Assembly: GCF_009663395.1 (NCBI RefSeq)
Contig: NZ_QKNW01000001.1
Coordinates: 2,387,062 to 2,451,061 of the forward strand
DNA length: 64,000 bases
Direction: 5' to 3'
Source of the DNA: Halosegnis longus
GTDB taxonomy: Archaea > Halobacteriota > Halobacteria > Halobacteriales > Haloarculaceae
Shown here: positions 16,659 through 25,892 of the stretch, piece after piece
How the letters are laid out: every line of letters begins with the position of its first letter
How positions within the stretch are numbered: position 1 is the first letter of the stretch
Made by a program: the position numbers and the translations under genes
The notes under the pieces: generated by a model
What the model was told of the DNA's origin: nothing
The model's database searches: none
What the model saw: the letters and a program-made list of their open reading frames with translations, nothing else

Positions 16659-17826
16659 CGTCCATCACTCGCGACACGTCGTCACGAGCGGCGCGGGGAT
16701 CATCGCCTTCGACGATTGTCTGGTGGTCCTCTTCAAGGCGAGTGACCTCCTCGTGGTCCGGATGGAGTTCCTCCATCTCCTCGATTCGAGTTTCGACCTG
16801 TTCCTGCTCGACTTGGGTCTCGGCTTCGATCATCTCGTTGCGAAGCTTCGTCCCCTCGAATGCGACCTCGACGTCCTCGTTGTTCACCCGGAGCTTGTCC
16901 GGATCGTCCGTGTAGTCGATTGCGAACTGTTCGTTTTGCTCGCCGCTTCCGGTCGATAGCGTGGCGTTTGCAAGCAGGAACTCCTGTCCGGCCTCTCGCT
17001 CCGGCGCCTGGAACTTGAACACGAGCTTCTGTGCGCTCCCTTCGGCCAGGTCGGGGATTTTGATTACCGCCGTGTTATCCTGCCAGTCCACATCGACCGG
17101 CTGGACCTGTGGCATCCCCATGTACACTTCCTGAACCTCGGTTCCGGTGGTCACGTTCAGCGTGAGTTCCGGATTCGCTGCGACCACGGTCGATGCCTCC
17201 TCGACCTTGTCGCCGAAGAAGTCGCGAATGTCGTTTGCCTCCTCCAGATGTCGCCACTCACCCTGAGATTTCTCACCGAGGGTCCGCACCACGTCTTCGT
17301 CGTAATCGGTGCCGATCCCGGCTGACATGATGGACATGCCCATGTCAGCACACTCCTCTGCGAGCCGCTCGAAGTTCCCCGTGTCCTGACCGTCGGTGAG
17401 GAGCAGGATTCGACGCGCCGTCTGGTCGTCGTCCGGAAGCTGTTGGAGCGTTTGGCGGGCCTTGCGAATCCCGTCCTGGATGTCCGTTCCGCCACCGGTC
17501 GACATCTGGTCGACCATCGAGCGCACGCGGTCTTTCTGGTCTTCCGTCATTTTCGTGGCGCTTAACAGCTCGTCGGCACTGGAGTTGAACGTCACCAGAC
17601 TCAGATGGTCGGCGTCGTCCAACAGTCCCAGCACCCACTGGATTCCCTGGCGAACGGAGTCAATCTTCTCGCCGTGCATCGAGCCGCTGACATCGACACA
17701 GAGTGCAATCTGGCGGGCGGCATTCCCGCTTCCGCTGTCTGGGTCGATGACCATCTCGCCGTAGGTGATTCCGCCTTTGTCCGGCAGGTTCGGTCGACTC
17801 AGCCGAGTATCGATTGAATGTCCCAT
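16651..17826 (-). CDS. VWA-domain protein (TerY-like)
   Basis: 391 residues. A complete MIDAS metal site: DVSGSM (D45, S47, S49), GGGTDIQDG and LLLTDGQDTG. The VWA fold spans about 38-215, followed by a beta-rich domain (about 225-320) and an acidic helical C terminus. VWA, kinase and PP2C triads are known from bacterial TerY-P modules; this is the archaeal counterpart by gene order and fold. Likely a metal-dependent adaptor that holds kinase substrates. It overlaps the kinase gene by 8 bases and follows the zinc-ribbon/FHA gene by 45 bases. Confidence 0.93.
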   Translation of the reverse strand: MGHSIDTRLSRPNLPDKGGITYGEMVIDPDSGSGNAARQIALCVDVSGSMHGEKIDSVRQGIQWVLGLLDDADHLSLVTFNSSADELLSATKMTEDQKDRVRSMVDQMSTGGGTDIQDGIRKARQTLQQLPDDDQTARRILLLTDGQDTGNFERLAEECADMGMSIMSAGIGTDYDEDVVRTLGEKSQGEWRHLEEANDIRDFFGDKVEEASTVVAANPELTLNVTTGTEVQEVYMGMPQVQPVDVDWQDNTAVIKIPDLAEGSAQKLVFKFQAPEREAGQEFLLANATLSTGSGEQNEQFAIDYTDDPDKLRVNNEDVEVAFEGTKLRNEMIEAETQVEQEQVETRIEEMEELHPDHEEVTRLEEDHQTIVEGDDPRAARDDVSRVMDDE

Positions 17827-17871
17827 TGTTGTGGTGTTGTCGTCGTTGTTTGGTTGCTGTGTCTACCGCAC

Positions 17872-18651
17872 TCACGTGATGTGTACGTCCAGCTTAGCGA
17901 TACCAGACAGCTCGATTGAACTCCCGTCGCTCACCTTCGTTTCGTCACCTTCCGTCAGCGATTGTCCATCGACCTCCGTCGTGTTGCGGCCGTGATCCAC
18001 GACGTACACGCCGTCGTCTCGCATCTCGAATTCGATGTGTTCACGGTGGATGTACCGGGCTTCGTCGCGGTCGGTACCGTCTCTCACGAGGGCCTCTCGA
18101 ACCTCTCCTCCGACGATGTCGCCGTGTGCAATCGACATGCGCTCTCCCGCAACTTCGATCTCGACGTCTGGGTCCCCATCGTCCGGCACAGGCGTGGTGT
18201 CATCAACGTCGTCACCTGGCGGCGTATCGTCGCTCGTGTCTGTTCCGGTGTCTGGAAGTTCGGTCCCACAGTTCGAACAGTATTCGAACTCTGTGGAGGA
18301 TTCCGTCCCACAGCCCGGACACTGGACGGTTCCGGGGTCTCCACCGTCGTCGTCATCGTCGTCATCGTCGTCTACGGTCAGTTCGCTTCCACATTCTCCA
18401 CAGAAGTCGAATGAGGCGTCGACCTCCGACCCGCAGTTGCTACACTCAACGAGGGAGGAATCACTGCCAGTATCGTCTCCCGAATCCGTCGACTCAGTGG
18501 TAGAGCCGCCAGTATTGCCGTCATCACCGTCGGAATCTGACTTCGCCTGTGGATGTTGTGCACCACAATCAGGGTTCGTGCAGTAGCCGCCGCTGGCCCA
18601 TAAGTCAAACTGCTCCCCACACCGAGGACACTCTACTGAATCACTCGACAT
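17872..18651 (-). CDS. Three-zinc-ribbon FHA protein, first gene of core operon
   Basis: 259 residues from the ATG at 18651; a longer frame to 18780 exists, but a TATA-like gatttaata at 18675-18683 is spaced for 18651. Three zinc-ribbon units occupy about 6-30, 70-97 and 110-135 (CPRCG...CTNPDCG, CSNCG...CGECG, CPGCG...CSNCG). An FHA-like domain follows at about 165-259 (IVGGEVREAL, HREHIEF, VDHGRNTTEVDG). It joins the two signature modules of the locus, ribbon and phospho-reader, in one protein. It heads the operon that contains the kinase and phosphatase. Confidence 0.9.
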   Translation of the reverse strand: MSSDSVECPRCGEQFDLWASGGYCTNPDCGAQHPQAKSDSDGDDGNTGGSTTESTDSGDDTGSDSSLVECSNCGSEVDASFDFCGECGSELTVDDDDDDDDDGGDPGTVQCPGCGTESSTEFEYCSNCGTELPDTGTDTSDDTPPGDDVDDTTPVPDDGDPDVEIEVAGERMSIAHGDIVGGEVREALVRDGTDRDEARYIHREHIEFEMRDDGVYVVDHGRNTTEVDGQSLTEGDETKVSDGSSIELSGIAKLDVHIT

Positions 18652-18809
18652 GTTTGGTGGCCATACTGCCTCTGTATTAAATCTGGCCGTGAGGTGACAT
18701 CCCACACACCCACACCTACCGCGGTGGGACACTGCGCCGACGAGCAGAAACTGATAATGATAACATTCCGACCCGAACAATTATATTGAGTAGTGTTAAC
18801 AACCTCGGT
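18652..18809. promoter_or_regulatory. Divergent promoter between core operon and J-like gene
   Basis: The 158-base gap holds two opposed TATA-like boxes: gatttaata on the minus strand (18675-18683; 24-32 bases from the ATG at 18651) and aattatatt on the plus strand (18779-18787; 23-31 bases from the GTG at 18810). A shared regulator could bind between them. No clear palindrome seen. Confidence 0.6.
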
Positions 18810-20873
18810 GTGTCTTCAGTTGAGCAATTTTACGACATCCTGGGCGTCTCAGCGGACGCTGAGCCGGGGGATATAAACGAATACGCCCGGGAGAGCGTGG
18901 ACTCGTTTCGCGACCGGGTCGAGAACGCTGATGACCCGAAAGCTGAAGAGCGCAAGTTGCTCGTCGCGTACGAGGTCCTCACGGACCCGGAAGAGCGGTA
19001 TCTCTACGAGCTATACGGCCACGACGAGTACGTCCAACGACGGCTGGATGGCGAGGAGCTCACGGAGATAGAAGCAGCCTCCGGGTCGGGGGGACTCACG
19101 CCCGTGTTCGGAGCCGAGGACGATACTGGCTCCAACACGCAGATTTTCGACCCGACCGAAGCCGACGGGGCTGAAACCGCCATCCAGGATGACGGAAGCG
19201 ATGAGACGGTTATCCAAGGCGAAGGAGGCGACGAGACCGTCATCCAAGACAGCGCAGATGGGTCAGCAGCGACGGATGCGACCACCATAGAGGATAGCGA
19301 GGCCTCAGACGCAGATACCGACGAGACGGTCATCCAAGACGACGAGGAGAGCCAGGAGCCGGACAAGGACGGAATTGAAACGCTCGAGGAGTCAGAGACA
19401 GTTACGAGTAAGCTTTCGCGGTTCGGAGTCTCCAAATCACCGCTTGCGACAGCCCCAGGGATTAGTAATCAGGAATACGGCCACGTCGCGGCAGCCGGAT
19501 ACGCGGTTGCACTGCTCGCCGTTGTCGGTCTCATTGGAACAGTCCTCCCGTTCGGGAGCCCAGTGCTCGGGGCGTTTGCGGCTAGCGCACTGGTCCTCGG
19601 TGTCGGAATCACGTACACAGCGGCGTGTTACGGCTACCACCGCGATATCCGGACGCGGACCGCGATTGGCGCCGTGGCTCCGGTCTTCCTGTTAGTCGTT
19701 CCGGAGTTCGGTCTCTTCCCAGCAGTTCCCGGGGCTGTCCTCGCTATGGTCGGGCTGAGCGTTGGGCTAGCCGGCGTCTTAGGCGCTAACTCATACATTG
19801 AAGCGACACGCAACAATCTCCGTGAGCAGCGCAAAGGTGACACGTCGCGAGGCGGGGAGAATCATGCACGCACGGACCCGCGGTCCGGCACGCCCGACGA
19901 TTCGATCCCCGCGATAGACATCCTCGAAACGTTCGCGGATGAGTACACGACACGAACCTCGACCGTTGCGGAGGATCTGACCGACGAATCCACGATTCAC
20001 TCGACGCGACACTTCGTTCCGGAGCGGCACATCAAGCGCAAGCTCATCGTCACGGATACACAGCACAACAGAGAGGTGCCGGCTAGCGACTTTGCGGCCG
20101 TCGAAAGCCGGCTCCGACATGATGTCCACGAGCGAAACAACCACCACCCGACCGGGTTCGAGACAGCAACCTACAACTATCTCGTTCCGGAGACAGTCGA
20201 GCAGCTGACCTGTCCGAAGTGTAGCGGCCGCACTCGCGTGCAGTGTCCGACCTGTTCGGGGCACGGTGAAGTGCACTGCAGCAAATGCGGCGGTGACGCA
20301 CGGAATCAGTGCCGGCGGTGTAGCGGCCGCGGCCGTGTAGAGGATAGTGACGGGAACTACTCCATCTGCAGCAACTGCGGCGGCGATGGCCACAATCCGT
20401 GTGGCCGCTGTCAGGCGACCGGAACAGAGCGGTGCAGCCGGTGTAGCGGTCAGGGAGAGATTACGTGCGACCGCTGTGAGGGTGACGGCAACGTCGCCCA
20501 GTACGTCGAACTCATTCGCGAATACGAACCCCAAGAGACTGTCAGCTACGTATCACACAGTATTCCCGAGAAGTATCTGACTGACCCGGAGGGCAAGCAG
20601 GTGCAGAAGGATCGGTCGTACAACAGCAACGTCGACGCGACGGAGGGTGATGTCTTCATGTCTGAACACGAGATTCGGGAGATTCCCTCGGACGTCATCA
20701 CCTACGAGTACGCCGGCGACCTATACGAAACGTACGAAATCGAAGACGAGGTCGTCGCTCCGACTCACCCGAGAGAGCTTGGCGGTCGTGTGCGCATCTT
20801 TGCTGGCCTGAGCGCTGTGTTCGCGCTCGTGTACGTGTACGCCGTAGCTGTCGGGCCGGCTGGACTCCCCTGA
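18810..20873 (+). CDS. J-like membrane protein with repeated TVIQ motifs and DnaJ-type Cys-rich region
   Basis: 687 residues from a GTG at 18810, set by the TATA box; a TTG at 18786 is also in frame. Residues 1-70 look like a J domain (VEQFYDILGVSADAEPGDI ... AYEVLTDPEERYLYELYG), but the HPD tripeptide that stimulates Hsp70 is missing (FRD at its place). Then come NTQIFDPT and an acidic stretch with four or five DETVIQD-type repeats, three or four membrane helices at about 225-335, a DnaJ-like array of CxxC pairs at about 465-560, and a C-terminal membrane helix. A chaperone-derived membrane hub with many potential phospho-sites. Divergent from the core operon. Confidence 0.88.
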   Translation: MSSVEQFYDILGVSADAEPGDINEYARESVDSFRDRVENADDPKAEERKLLVAYEVLTDPEERYLYELYGHDEYVQRRLDGEELTEIEAASGSGGLTPVFGAEDDTGSNTQIFDPTEADGAETAIQDDGSDETVIQGEGGDETVIQDSADGSAATDATTIEDSEASDADTDETVIQDDEESQEPDKDGIETLEESETVTSKLSRFGVSKSPLATAPGISNQEYGHVAAAGYAVALLAVVGLIGTVLPFGSPVLGAFAASALVLGVGITYTAACYGYHRDIRTRTAIGAVAPVFLLVVPEFGLFPAVPGAVLAMVGLSVGLAGVLGANSYIEATRNNLREQRKGDTSRGGENHARTDPRSGTPDDSIPAIDILETFADEYTTRTSTVAEDLTDESTIHSTRHFVPERHIKRKLIVTDTQHNREVPASDFAAVESRLRHDVHERNNHHPTGFETATYNYLVPETVEQLTCPKCSGRTRVQCPTCSGHGEVHCSKCGGDARNQCRRCSGRGRVEDSDGNYSICSNCGGDGHNPCGRCQATGTERCSRCSGQGEITCDRCEGDGNVAQYVELIREYEPQETVSYVSHSIPEKYLTDPEGKQVQKDRSYNSNVDATEGDVFMSEHEIREIPSDVITYEYAGDLYETYEIEDEVVAPTHPRELGGRVRIFAGLSAVFALVYVYAVAVGPAGLP

Positions 20874-20922
20874 GTGGAAGGGTGTCCGAACATCTTTGCC
20901 GGTGGGGTCTGGACTCGTGGAT

Positions 20923-21207
20923 ATGGTCGACCCGTTCATTCAGTGGACCCCCGAACGGTTGCGACTCATCGGGTTCACAGCAGCAATAGCGGGTGCGTCG
21001 GTGCTTCTGACGCTTCCCCTCTCAGAGCTCGATACGACACCGCGACAGCGGCTTGTCTTGGCACTGTTCGTGGGTGCGAGTAGCTACTACATGACCGACC
21101 AGTACCCCATTTTGATGACTGCAGTCACCGTTGCGAGTCTTGGGCTGGCTCTCGCTGTACCACTAATCCTCAGCTTCCGAGTTGCTCATGATACCATCCG
21201 TAACTAG
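20923..21207 (+). CDS. Small membrane protein
   Basis: 94 residues from the ATG at 20923; an in-frame TTG lies 27 bases upstream. Three hydrophobic segments (LIGFTAAIAGASVLLTLPL, LVLALFVGASSYYM, TAVTVASLGLALAVPLIL). Its 3' end overlaps the next gene by 20 bases, so the two are probably translationally coupled. No zinc ribbon and no tag. Family not recognised. Confidence 0.7.
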   Translation: MVDPFIQWTPERLRLIGFTAAIAGASVLLTLPLSELDTTPRQRLVLALFVGASSYYMTDQYPILMTAVTVASLGLALAVPLILSFRVAHDTIRN

Positions 21208-22006
21208 CACACTCCCCCCGTTACAGATTGGATGGTTCTTCGATCCGGAGCCATCGCTGCTGCCGATCTGGCTAATTGCGCTGGGACTGGAGGCGATGTT
21301 CCTTGGCGGAACGTACCAGGCATTCGAGAACTTCTCTGGCTTACAGAGTATCTCGCAGGTCGAAAAGGCAGTCGCTGTCGGTGGGCTCGCCTTCGGATAT
21401 CTGTTCTTGACACTGTCCGTTCTGCGAACGTCGTATGCAGGCTATGCTGGCTTTCTGTATCTCGTGTTCCGGGGTGTCGAGGGCGTTGCTGCGACTCATC
21501 TGTACGTGAAAATATACAATTTCCTACAGGGGAAGGGGTTGAGCGGGGATTATGCACTGAAGGCAAAGCACATGCTGGGCGTCTTCTTCGTGTTCGCCCT
21601 TGGAAGCTATCTGGCTCTGAAAGCAATCGTTGACGCGCCACAGATCGCGGGGTATCAGTACAATCTGACGATGGTTTACACGGGGGTCGTTGCAACCGTT
21701 TCGGTGCTGGCCGTGCGATGGCGCTATCGAGATGTCGCGAAGGACCTGAATCCAGGGATTGTCGGCGGGCTAGCCCTGTGTATCGCTGGGTCGCAGATCT
21801 TCGGATTCTCGCTCAGGGGAGACGTTCTGTTGACGGTGGCTGGGAGCGTCATCTACTCGCTCGGCTTCTGGATTAGTGCGTACTTTCTCTGGGCAAACAT
21901 CATCGCGGGCAGTACACACTCGGGAAATACGTGTCCACAGTGTCAGCAGACACCACCGGGCGGCACAACACCGCAGTACTGCCCTCATTGTGGACACGAG
22001 CTTTAG
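21188..22006 (+). CDS. Polytopic membrane protein with C-terminal zinc ribbon
   Basis: 272 residues from the ATG at 21188; an in-frame TTG lies at 21182. Seven predicted membrane segments (for example LPIWLIALGLEAMFLGGTY, YAGFLYLVFRGVEGVAATHL, MLGVFFVFALGSYLALKAIV). The C terminus is a double zinc ribbon, CPQCQQTPPGGTTPQYCPHC, placed right after the last helix. It overlaps the preceding small membrane gene and may form a complex with it. Family unknown. Confidence 0.82.
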   Translation: MIPSVTSTLPPLQIGWFFDPEPSLLPIWLIALGLEAMFLGGTYQAFENFSGLQSISQVEKAVAVGGLAFGYLFLTLSVLRTSYAGYAGFLYLVFRGVEGVAATHLYVKIYNFLQGKGLSGDYALKAKHMLGVFFVFALGSYLALKAIVDAPQIAGYQYNLTMVYTGVVATVSVLAVRWRYRDVAKDLNPGIVGGLALCIAGSQIFGFSLRGDVLLTVAGSVIYSLGFWISAYFLWANIIAGSTHSGNTCPQCQQTPPGGTTPQYCPHCGHEL

Positions 22007-22087
22007 CACACTGGGAGAGAGTCACGACAGACCAAGGGCTGTCGCAACCGGGATTCTCATAGTGGTGGGCTGATTTGCCACAGACAC

Positions 22088-23320
22088 ATGACGGCAGGGA
22101 ACCCACCAGTCTCACGGCTTGCTGACCGGTACGTCGTGGAAGAGCAGGTTGGAAGTGGTGGCTTCGCGACAGTCTGGCGCGCTCGCGACACCGCTGGTGG
22201 CCCTGATATCGCGGTGAAGTTCCCGAAGTCCGAGTCAGAGACCAACAACAGTAGCGACGAGGTAGCAGCCCGCTTTCGACAGGAGTACGACTCCTACTCC
22301 CAGTTCGAGGGAGCGCCGCTGCCCTCGTCGATTGCGCGCTTCGTCGTCGGAAGTCGGTCAGCCCCGGCCTACATCGGTATGGAGTTTCTCGACGGAACGG
22401 AGTTGGGCAGCGTTTTGACGAGTGGCACAGCCCGTCCGAGCCGGTCCACGATGCAGACGTATGGACTCCCCATCGTCCGTGCGCTCGCGTATCTCCATGC
22501 AAACGGGATGTGCCATCTGGACTGTAAGCCCGATAACGTGATGGTGCGGACGGCGACGGACTCACCGGCGCTGATCGATTTCAACACCGTCACAACGACC
22601 CAAGAAGCCGGAAGCACGCTGTTTTACGAAGATGGGTACAAGCCACCTGAGCAGACCCCGAGCGAGCGACGGGAGGAACCAGTCGGGCCGTGGTCGGACG
22701 TGTACGCTGTCGGAAAGCTTCTCTGCTACTTGCTCTCTGGACAAACGTTAGACACCTCTGATACCCCACGGACGGGGATGGACCCCACGGCGTACGGGGC
22801 TGACTGCTCACCAGCAGTAGCGAGTATTCTCGAACGGGCGACCAAGGCGGACCACACCGCCAGACAACAGCACGGTGGTGAGCTGATGACGCAACTGCTC
22901 GATGCACTGGGCGAATCGACGCAGACGAGTCTGCTCCGCGATGTCGATTCAGGGAAGCAGTGTCTGGTTCGTCCGGGCGATACAGTTGGTCGCGTCACCG
23001 ACAACGATACACTGCCGACGATTACCGTCGAAGACACCGAACGCCACATTTCGCCCGTTCATTTCGCGTGCACCGTTGACGGCGGCTGGCAGCTCGAAGA
23101 CCGGAGTCTGAATGGGACATACGTGAATCTGAGCGATGAGTGGGTGTTTCTCCTCAGCGACAGGGGGTATGAACAGCTCTCGAAGGCCGGCCACGAGCGC
23201 GTCGCTGATGGCCGGCCGTACTCGGCGGCGCGGCTGTCCGGGCGCACAATTATCTCACCTGTCGACCCGTCGTACCCGCTCACGCTTGAGTTATCTCCCG
23301 ACACGACTCCGTCGTCGTAG
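22088..23320 (+). CDS. Second Ser/Thr protein kinase with C-terminal FHA-like domain
   Basis: 410 residues. Kinase domain about 12-275: glycine loop VGSGGFATVW, ATP lysine in IAVKFP (K44), catalytic loop HLDCKPDN (D145, N150) and DFN (D164). All catalytic residues are kept, with C for L after the catalytic Asp. The C-terminal half (about 285-400) is FHA-like: VGRVTDN, HISPVHFACT and EDRSLNGTYVN. The domain order equals the kinase at 15429, so they are paralogues that diverged within the locus. No membrane segment. Predicted second writer of phospho-tags. Confidence 0.94.
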   Translation: MTAGNPPVSRLADRYVVEEQVGSGGFATVWRARDTAGGPDIAVKFPKSESETNNSSDEVAARFRQEYDSYSQFEGAPLPSSIARFVVGSRSAPAYIGMEFLDGTELGSVLTSGTARPSRSTMQTYGLPIVRALAYLHANGMCHLDCKPDNVMVRTATDSPALIDFNTVTTTQEAGSTLFYEDGYKPPEQTPSERREEPVGPWSDVYAVGKLLCYLLSGQTLDTSDTPRTGMDPTAYGADCSPAVASILERATKADHTARQQHGGELMTQLLDALGESTQTSLLRDVDSGKQCLVRPGDTVGRVTDNDTLPTITVEDTERHISPVHFACTVDGGWQLEDRSLNGTYVNLSDEWVFLLSDRGYEQLSKAGHERVADGRPYSAARLSGRTIISPVDPSYPLTLELSPDTTPSS

Positions 23321-23436
23321 CCGTCACGCGTGGGCGACCAGCGCCTCCGGGGAGGAAACGGTCAGATGGAGCGTCACTAGTTAGCAAGGTACTGATTAAC
23401 AAAGCATTCAATAGATTGTACTTCGCGTTCACGAAT

Positions 23437-23892
23437 ATGAGCAATTCCCGGTCTGTCTACCGCACCTCGACCTCGCAGGACAGAAACGTCGAGAGCGTTC
23501 GTTCGATTATCGAGTCGCGCGACCAGTACGGGACCAAAGAAACTGTACTCAGGGCCCTGAGGAGTATCAACGAACAGGGTATCCAGCAGGCTGGCGAGCA
23601 GTCGCTGCCGTATTACGGGACACTAGCGCTTGCCGCCATCATCGCTGCGATTGTCGCCAGTGTAATCCTCCCGTCCGTGCTTGGTAGTCTGGTCGGGTCG
23701 GTAGCTAACTTGGCCTTTGCCGGGCTCACTATTGCGACACCAGCGATCATCTACTGGGACTGTAAGGCGGCCGATCGGTATCTCAACGCGAATTGGGTCG
23801 GTGGGAAGTTCATCGCCGTTGTTTCGCTGTTTCTGACAGCGCTCGTGCTCCCGTTTTATCTGTATTATCGAATCAAGAAGATGCCAAACTAA
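23437..23892 (+). CDS. Small membrane protein
   Basis: 151 residues from the ATG at 23437, with a TATA-like ttcaatagat about 25-30 bases upstream. A soluble, basic N terminus of about 60 residues is followed by three hydrophobic segments (LALAAIIAAIVASVILPSVL, LAFAGLTIATPAIIYW, FIAVVSLFLTALVLPFYLYY). No zinc ribbon and no tag motif. It resembles the N-terminal membrane part of the next gene in size and position, but no family is recognised. Confidence 0.78.
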   Translation: MSNSRSVYRTSTSQDRNVESVRSIIESRDQYGTKETVLRALRSINEQGIQQAGEQSLPYYGTLALAAIIAAIVASVILPSVLGSLVGSVANLAFAGLTIATPAIIYWDCKAADRYLNANWVGGKFIAVVSLFLTALVLPFYLYYRIKKMPN

Positions 23893-23925
23893 GACAGCCG
23901 GCAGCCACGAAGCGCACGGCCCCAG

Positions 23926-23934
23926 CATTTTTGT
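23926..23934 (+). promoter_or_regulatory. TATA box for gene at 23958
   Basis: catttttgt, 24-32 bases before the ATG at 23958. Confidence 0.45.
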
Positions 23935-23957
23935 TCCGGTGCTTGCCAACTACCAGC

Positions 23958-24794
23958 ATGGCCGTGGCGAATCCCGACTACTACTGGATTCGAATCAAGG
24001 ACATCTACAAGCTCGTCTTTGGCTCGCTCGCGCTCCTGTTCGTTACCGGTATCATCGGTGGGGCCGTCCAGGGATTTGCCGCACTCTTGTTTCTCGCTGC
24101 TGTGGGTATCGGTCCGTTCGCATTCGTCTACTACACGTACAAGGACAAGCAAGCGCTCGCTGCGCGTCACGACGATGTTAACGAGCGCCACTGGCTGACG
24201 ATTGCAATCTTTATGTGGCTTACTGGTGGTTTGTACGCTCTCTGGTACACATTCGTTCGAGCGAGTAACTACGACCTCGTCAACCCTGGACAGACGCAAA
24301 CGGGGACGCAGAAACTCCTCACCGCTGGACAATCAGTGATGAAGCAGTTTGGCGACGACAGTAGTGCGGCTAGCAGTTCGAGCCAGTCGCAGTCGAGCGG
24401 GAGCACCACTGCGACATCCTCCGCATCTTCCTCGTCCTCGTCGAGTCGCTCCGCATCCTCCAGTTCGGCTTCAACTCGCTCAACGAGCAGTAGCAGCTCG
24501 CAGCACTCCGCTTCGTCCTCCTCTCGTGATGGTGCCAACGGGTCAGGCTCGCCGTCGACCAGTACGAGCGGACAGGGGTCGAACACGAACCTGTACACAG
24601 ATGACACCGACGATGGGACGGGGAACACTGAAGTGTACAACCCGGCGACCGACGGAAGTTCGGGCTCGGCGACCGCATCGTCAGGGTCAGCCAGCGAAAG
24701 TTCCGACACGCGATTTTGTAGCTACTGCGGCATAGATTTACGCCCACATGGCAATCCGAGCTTCTGTCCGGAGTGTGGAACCGAAACCGAGTGA
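23958..24794 (+). CDS. Tagged membrane protein with Ser-rich linker and zinc ribbon
   Basis: 278 residues from the ATG at 23958; the frame is open further upstream, but that part overlaps the previous gene. N-terminal membrane region (LVFGSLALLFVTGIIGGAVQ, FAALLFLAAVGIGPFAFVYY, LTIAIFMWLTGGLYALWYTF), a Ser-rich low-complexity linker of about 70 residues, then NTNLYTDD and NTEVYNPATDG, then a double zinc ribbon (CSYCG...CPECG). It presents a tag and ribbon on a flexible tether from the membrane, a likely docking site for FHA proteins (inference). Confidence 0.87.
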   Translation: MAVANPDYYWIRIKDIYKLVFGSLALLFVTGIIGGAVQGFAALLFLAAVGIGPFAFVYYTYKDKQALAARHDDVNERHWLTIAIFMWLTGGLYALWYTFVRASNYDLVNPGQTQTGTQKLLTAGQSVMKQFGDDSSAASSSSQSQSSGSTTATSSASSSSSSSRSASSSSASTRSTSSSSSQHSASSSSRDGANGSGSPSTSTSGQGSNTNLYTDDTDDGTGNTEVYNPATDGSSGSATASSGSASESSDTRFCSYCGIDLRPHGNPSFCPECGTETE

Positions 24795-24806
24795 ACTTCG
24801 TCCGCG

Positions 24807-25892
24807 TTAGCCGTCGAAGACCTTCGTCACCTGGTCTTCGTAGGCGGTAACGCTGGTATCGCCGGCCACGAATAGCTGGTCTCCGACGGGGGCGATAGCA
24901 TCGATTGGATGTGTGAGTTGAACTCGAGCCGTCTCGGCTCCCGTCTCGATATTGAGCGCCGTAATCTGTCGACCAGTAGTGAGATAGAACGTGTCGCCGG
25001 CGCTGGCTCTGGGATCGTCGTACTCCGGGGTGTCGTTGATGCCGGTCAGCGATTGTTCCCACTCGACAGAGCCGTCGGCCAACCGTTGACACGTAACATC
25101 ACCGTTGCTCGCGACGAGTGCGACGTTACCTACCAAGTGGCACTGGCTCAGTGCGCTAATGGTATTATCAACCAGAATCCCACCGTCATCTTTCCGCAGC
25201 AATGTCACGAAGTACGAATGGCCGAGCGTCCCGCCGGGATTCCCCTTTACCAGTACCCCCTCTGGACGAGCGCCACGGAGCGCGTCATAATGCGCTTCTG
25301 CGTCGTCACGGATGATCTCCCACCGCTGTCGTCCACTGTCCAAAACAACTGCGTGGATACGCTCGTGGACCCGTGTGTATGCGTGGTCGTCACCGACGAC
25401 GAACTCATGTGCCGGCCGCCCGCCGGCTTGCCAGAGGAGGCTACCGTCAGTGGTGTCGTACGCAGCCAACCCATCCGTCGTATTTACGATTAGCGTCGTT
25501 TCCGTGACCGCGAGACTATCGGGCCGGTCGGCGGTTGGTGCGATATCAATCGGGAATGTGTCGACTTCGGCACCGGACTGTGCATCAATCGCGACGACGC
25601 CGGTGTCGGTTCCGAGATAGACACGGCCCTCGGCGTACTCGACGCCGTGGGTCGGTGCCGCTTGCGTGTAGTTCCAGCGCTGGGACCCGGAGTCGGTGTC
25701 GAGGACGGACAGGCCATCAGAGCGGCCGACCAAGAGACCGTATGGCGTTGTTCGCAGCGCTTCACCGAGGACAGTTGCGTCCCGCAGTCCAACGCTCCAC
25801 TGTTCGGTTAGCTGTGAGACGCTGCTCTCGCTGTCGATTGTCGCGGTCCGGGCCGGTCCCCCTCGGTATCCACGCCAGTACTCGCCACTCAT
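24807..25892 (-). CDS. PQQ-type beta-propeller ending in a tag-like motif
   Basis: 361 residues from the ATG at 25892; a TATA-like cacttttgt at 25916-25924 supports it over an upstream in-frame ATG at 25937. Propeller blades are marked by SQRWNYTQA, SLLWQAGG, RQRWEIIRD and VEWEQSL. There is no zinc ribbon: the protein ends TAYEDQVTKVFDG, placing a T-K-V-F-D motif at the extreme C terminus. It is convergent with the gene at 23958 and divergent from the propeller at 26106. Confidence 0.87.
   Translation of the reverse strand: MSGEYWRGYRGGPARTATIDSESSVSQLTEQWSVGLRDATVLGEALRTTPYGLLVGRSDGLSVLDTDSGSQRWNYTQAAPTHGVEYAEGRVYLGTDTGVVAIDAQSGAEVDTFPIDIAPTADRPDSLAVTETTLIVNTTDGLAAYDTTDGSLLWQAGGRPAHEFVVGDDHAYTRVHERIHAVVLDSGRQRWEIIRDDAEAHYDALRGARPEGVLVKGNPGGTLGHSYFVTLLRKDDGGILVDNTISALSQCHLVGNVALVASNGDVTCQRLADGSVEWEQSLTGINDTPEYDDPRASAGDTFYLTTGRQITALNIETGAETARVQLTHPIDAIAPVGDQLFVAGDTSVTAYEDQVTKVFDG

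Noticed and set aside
17872..18780. Longer start for the zinc-ribbon/FHA protein at 18780
   Set aside because: The extra 43 residues look non-coding and would overlap the divergent promoter; the ATG at 18651 has a well-placed TATA box.
18786..18809. TTG start eight codons upstream for the J-like protein
   Set aside because: It overlaps the TATA box at 18779-18787; the GTG at 18810 fits a leaderless transcript and begins the J-like helix.
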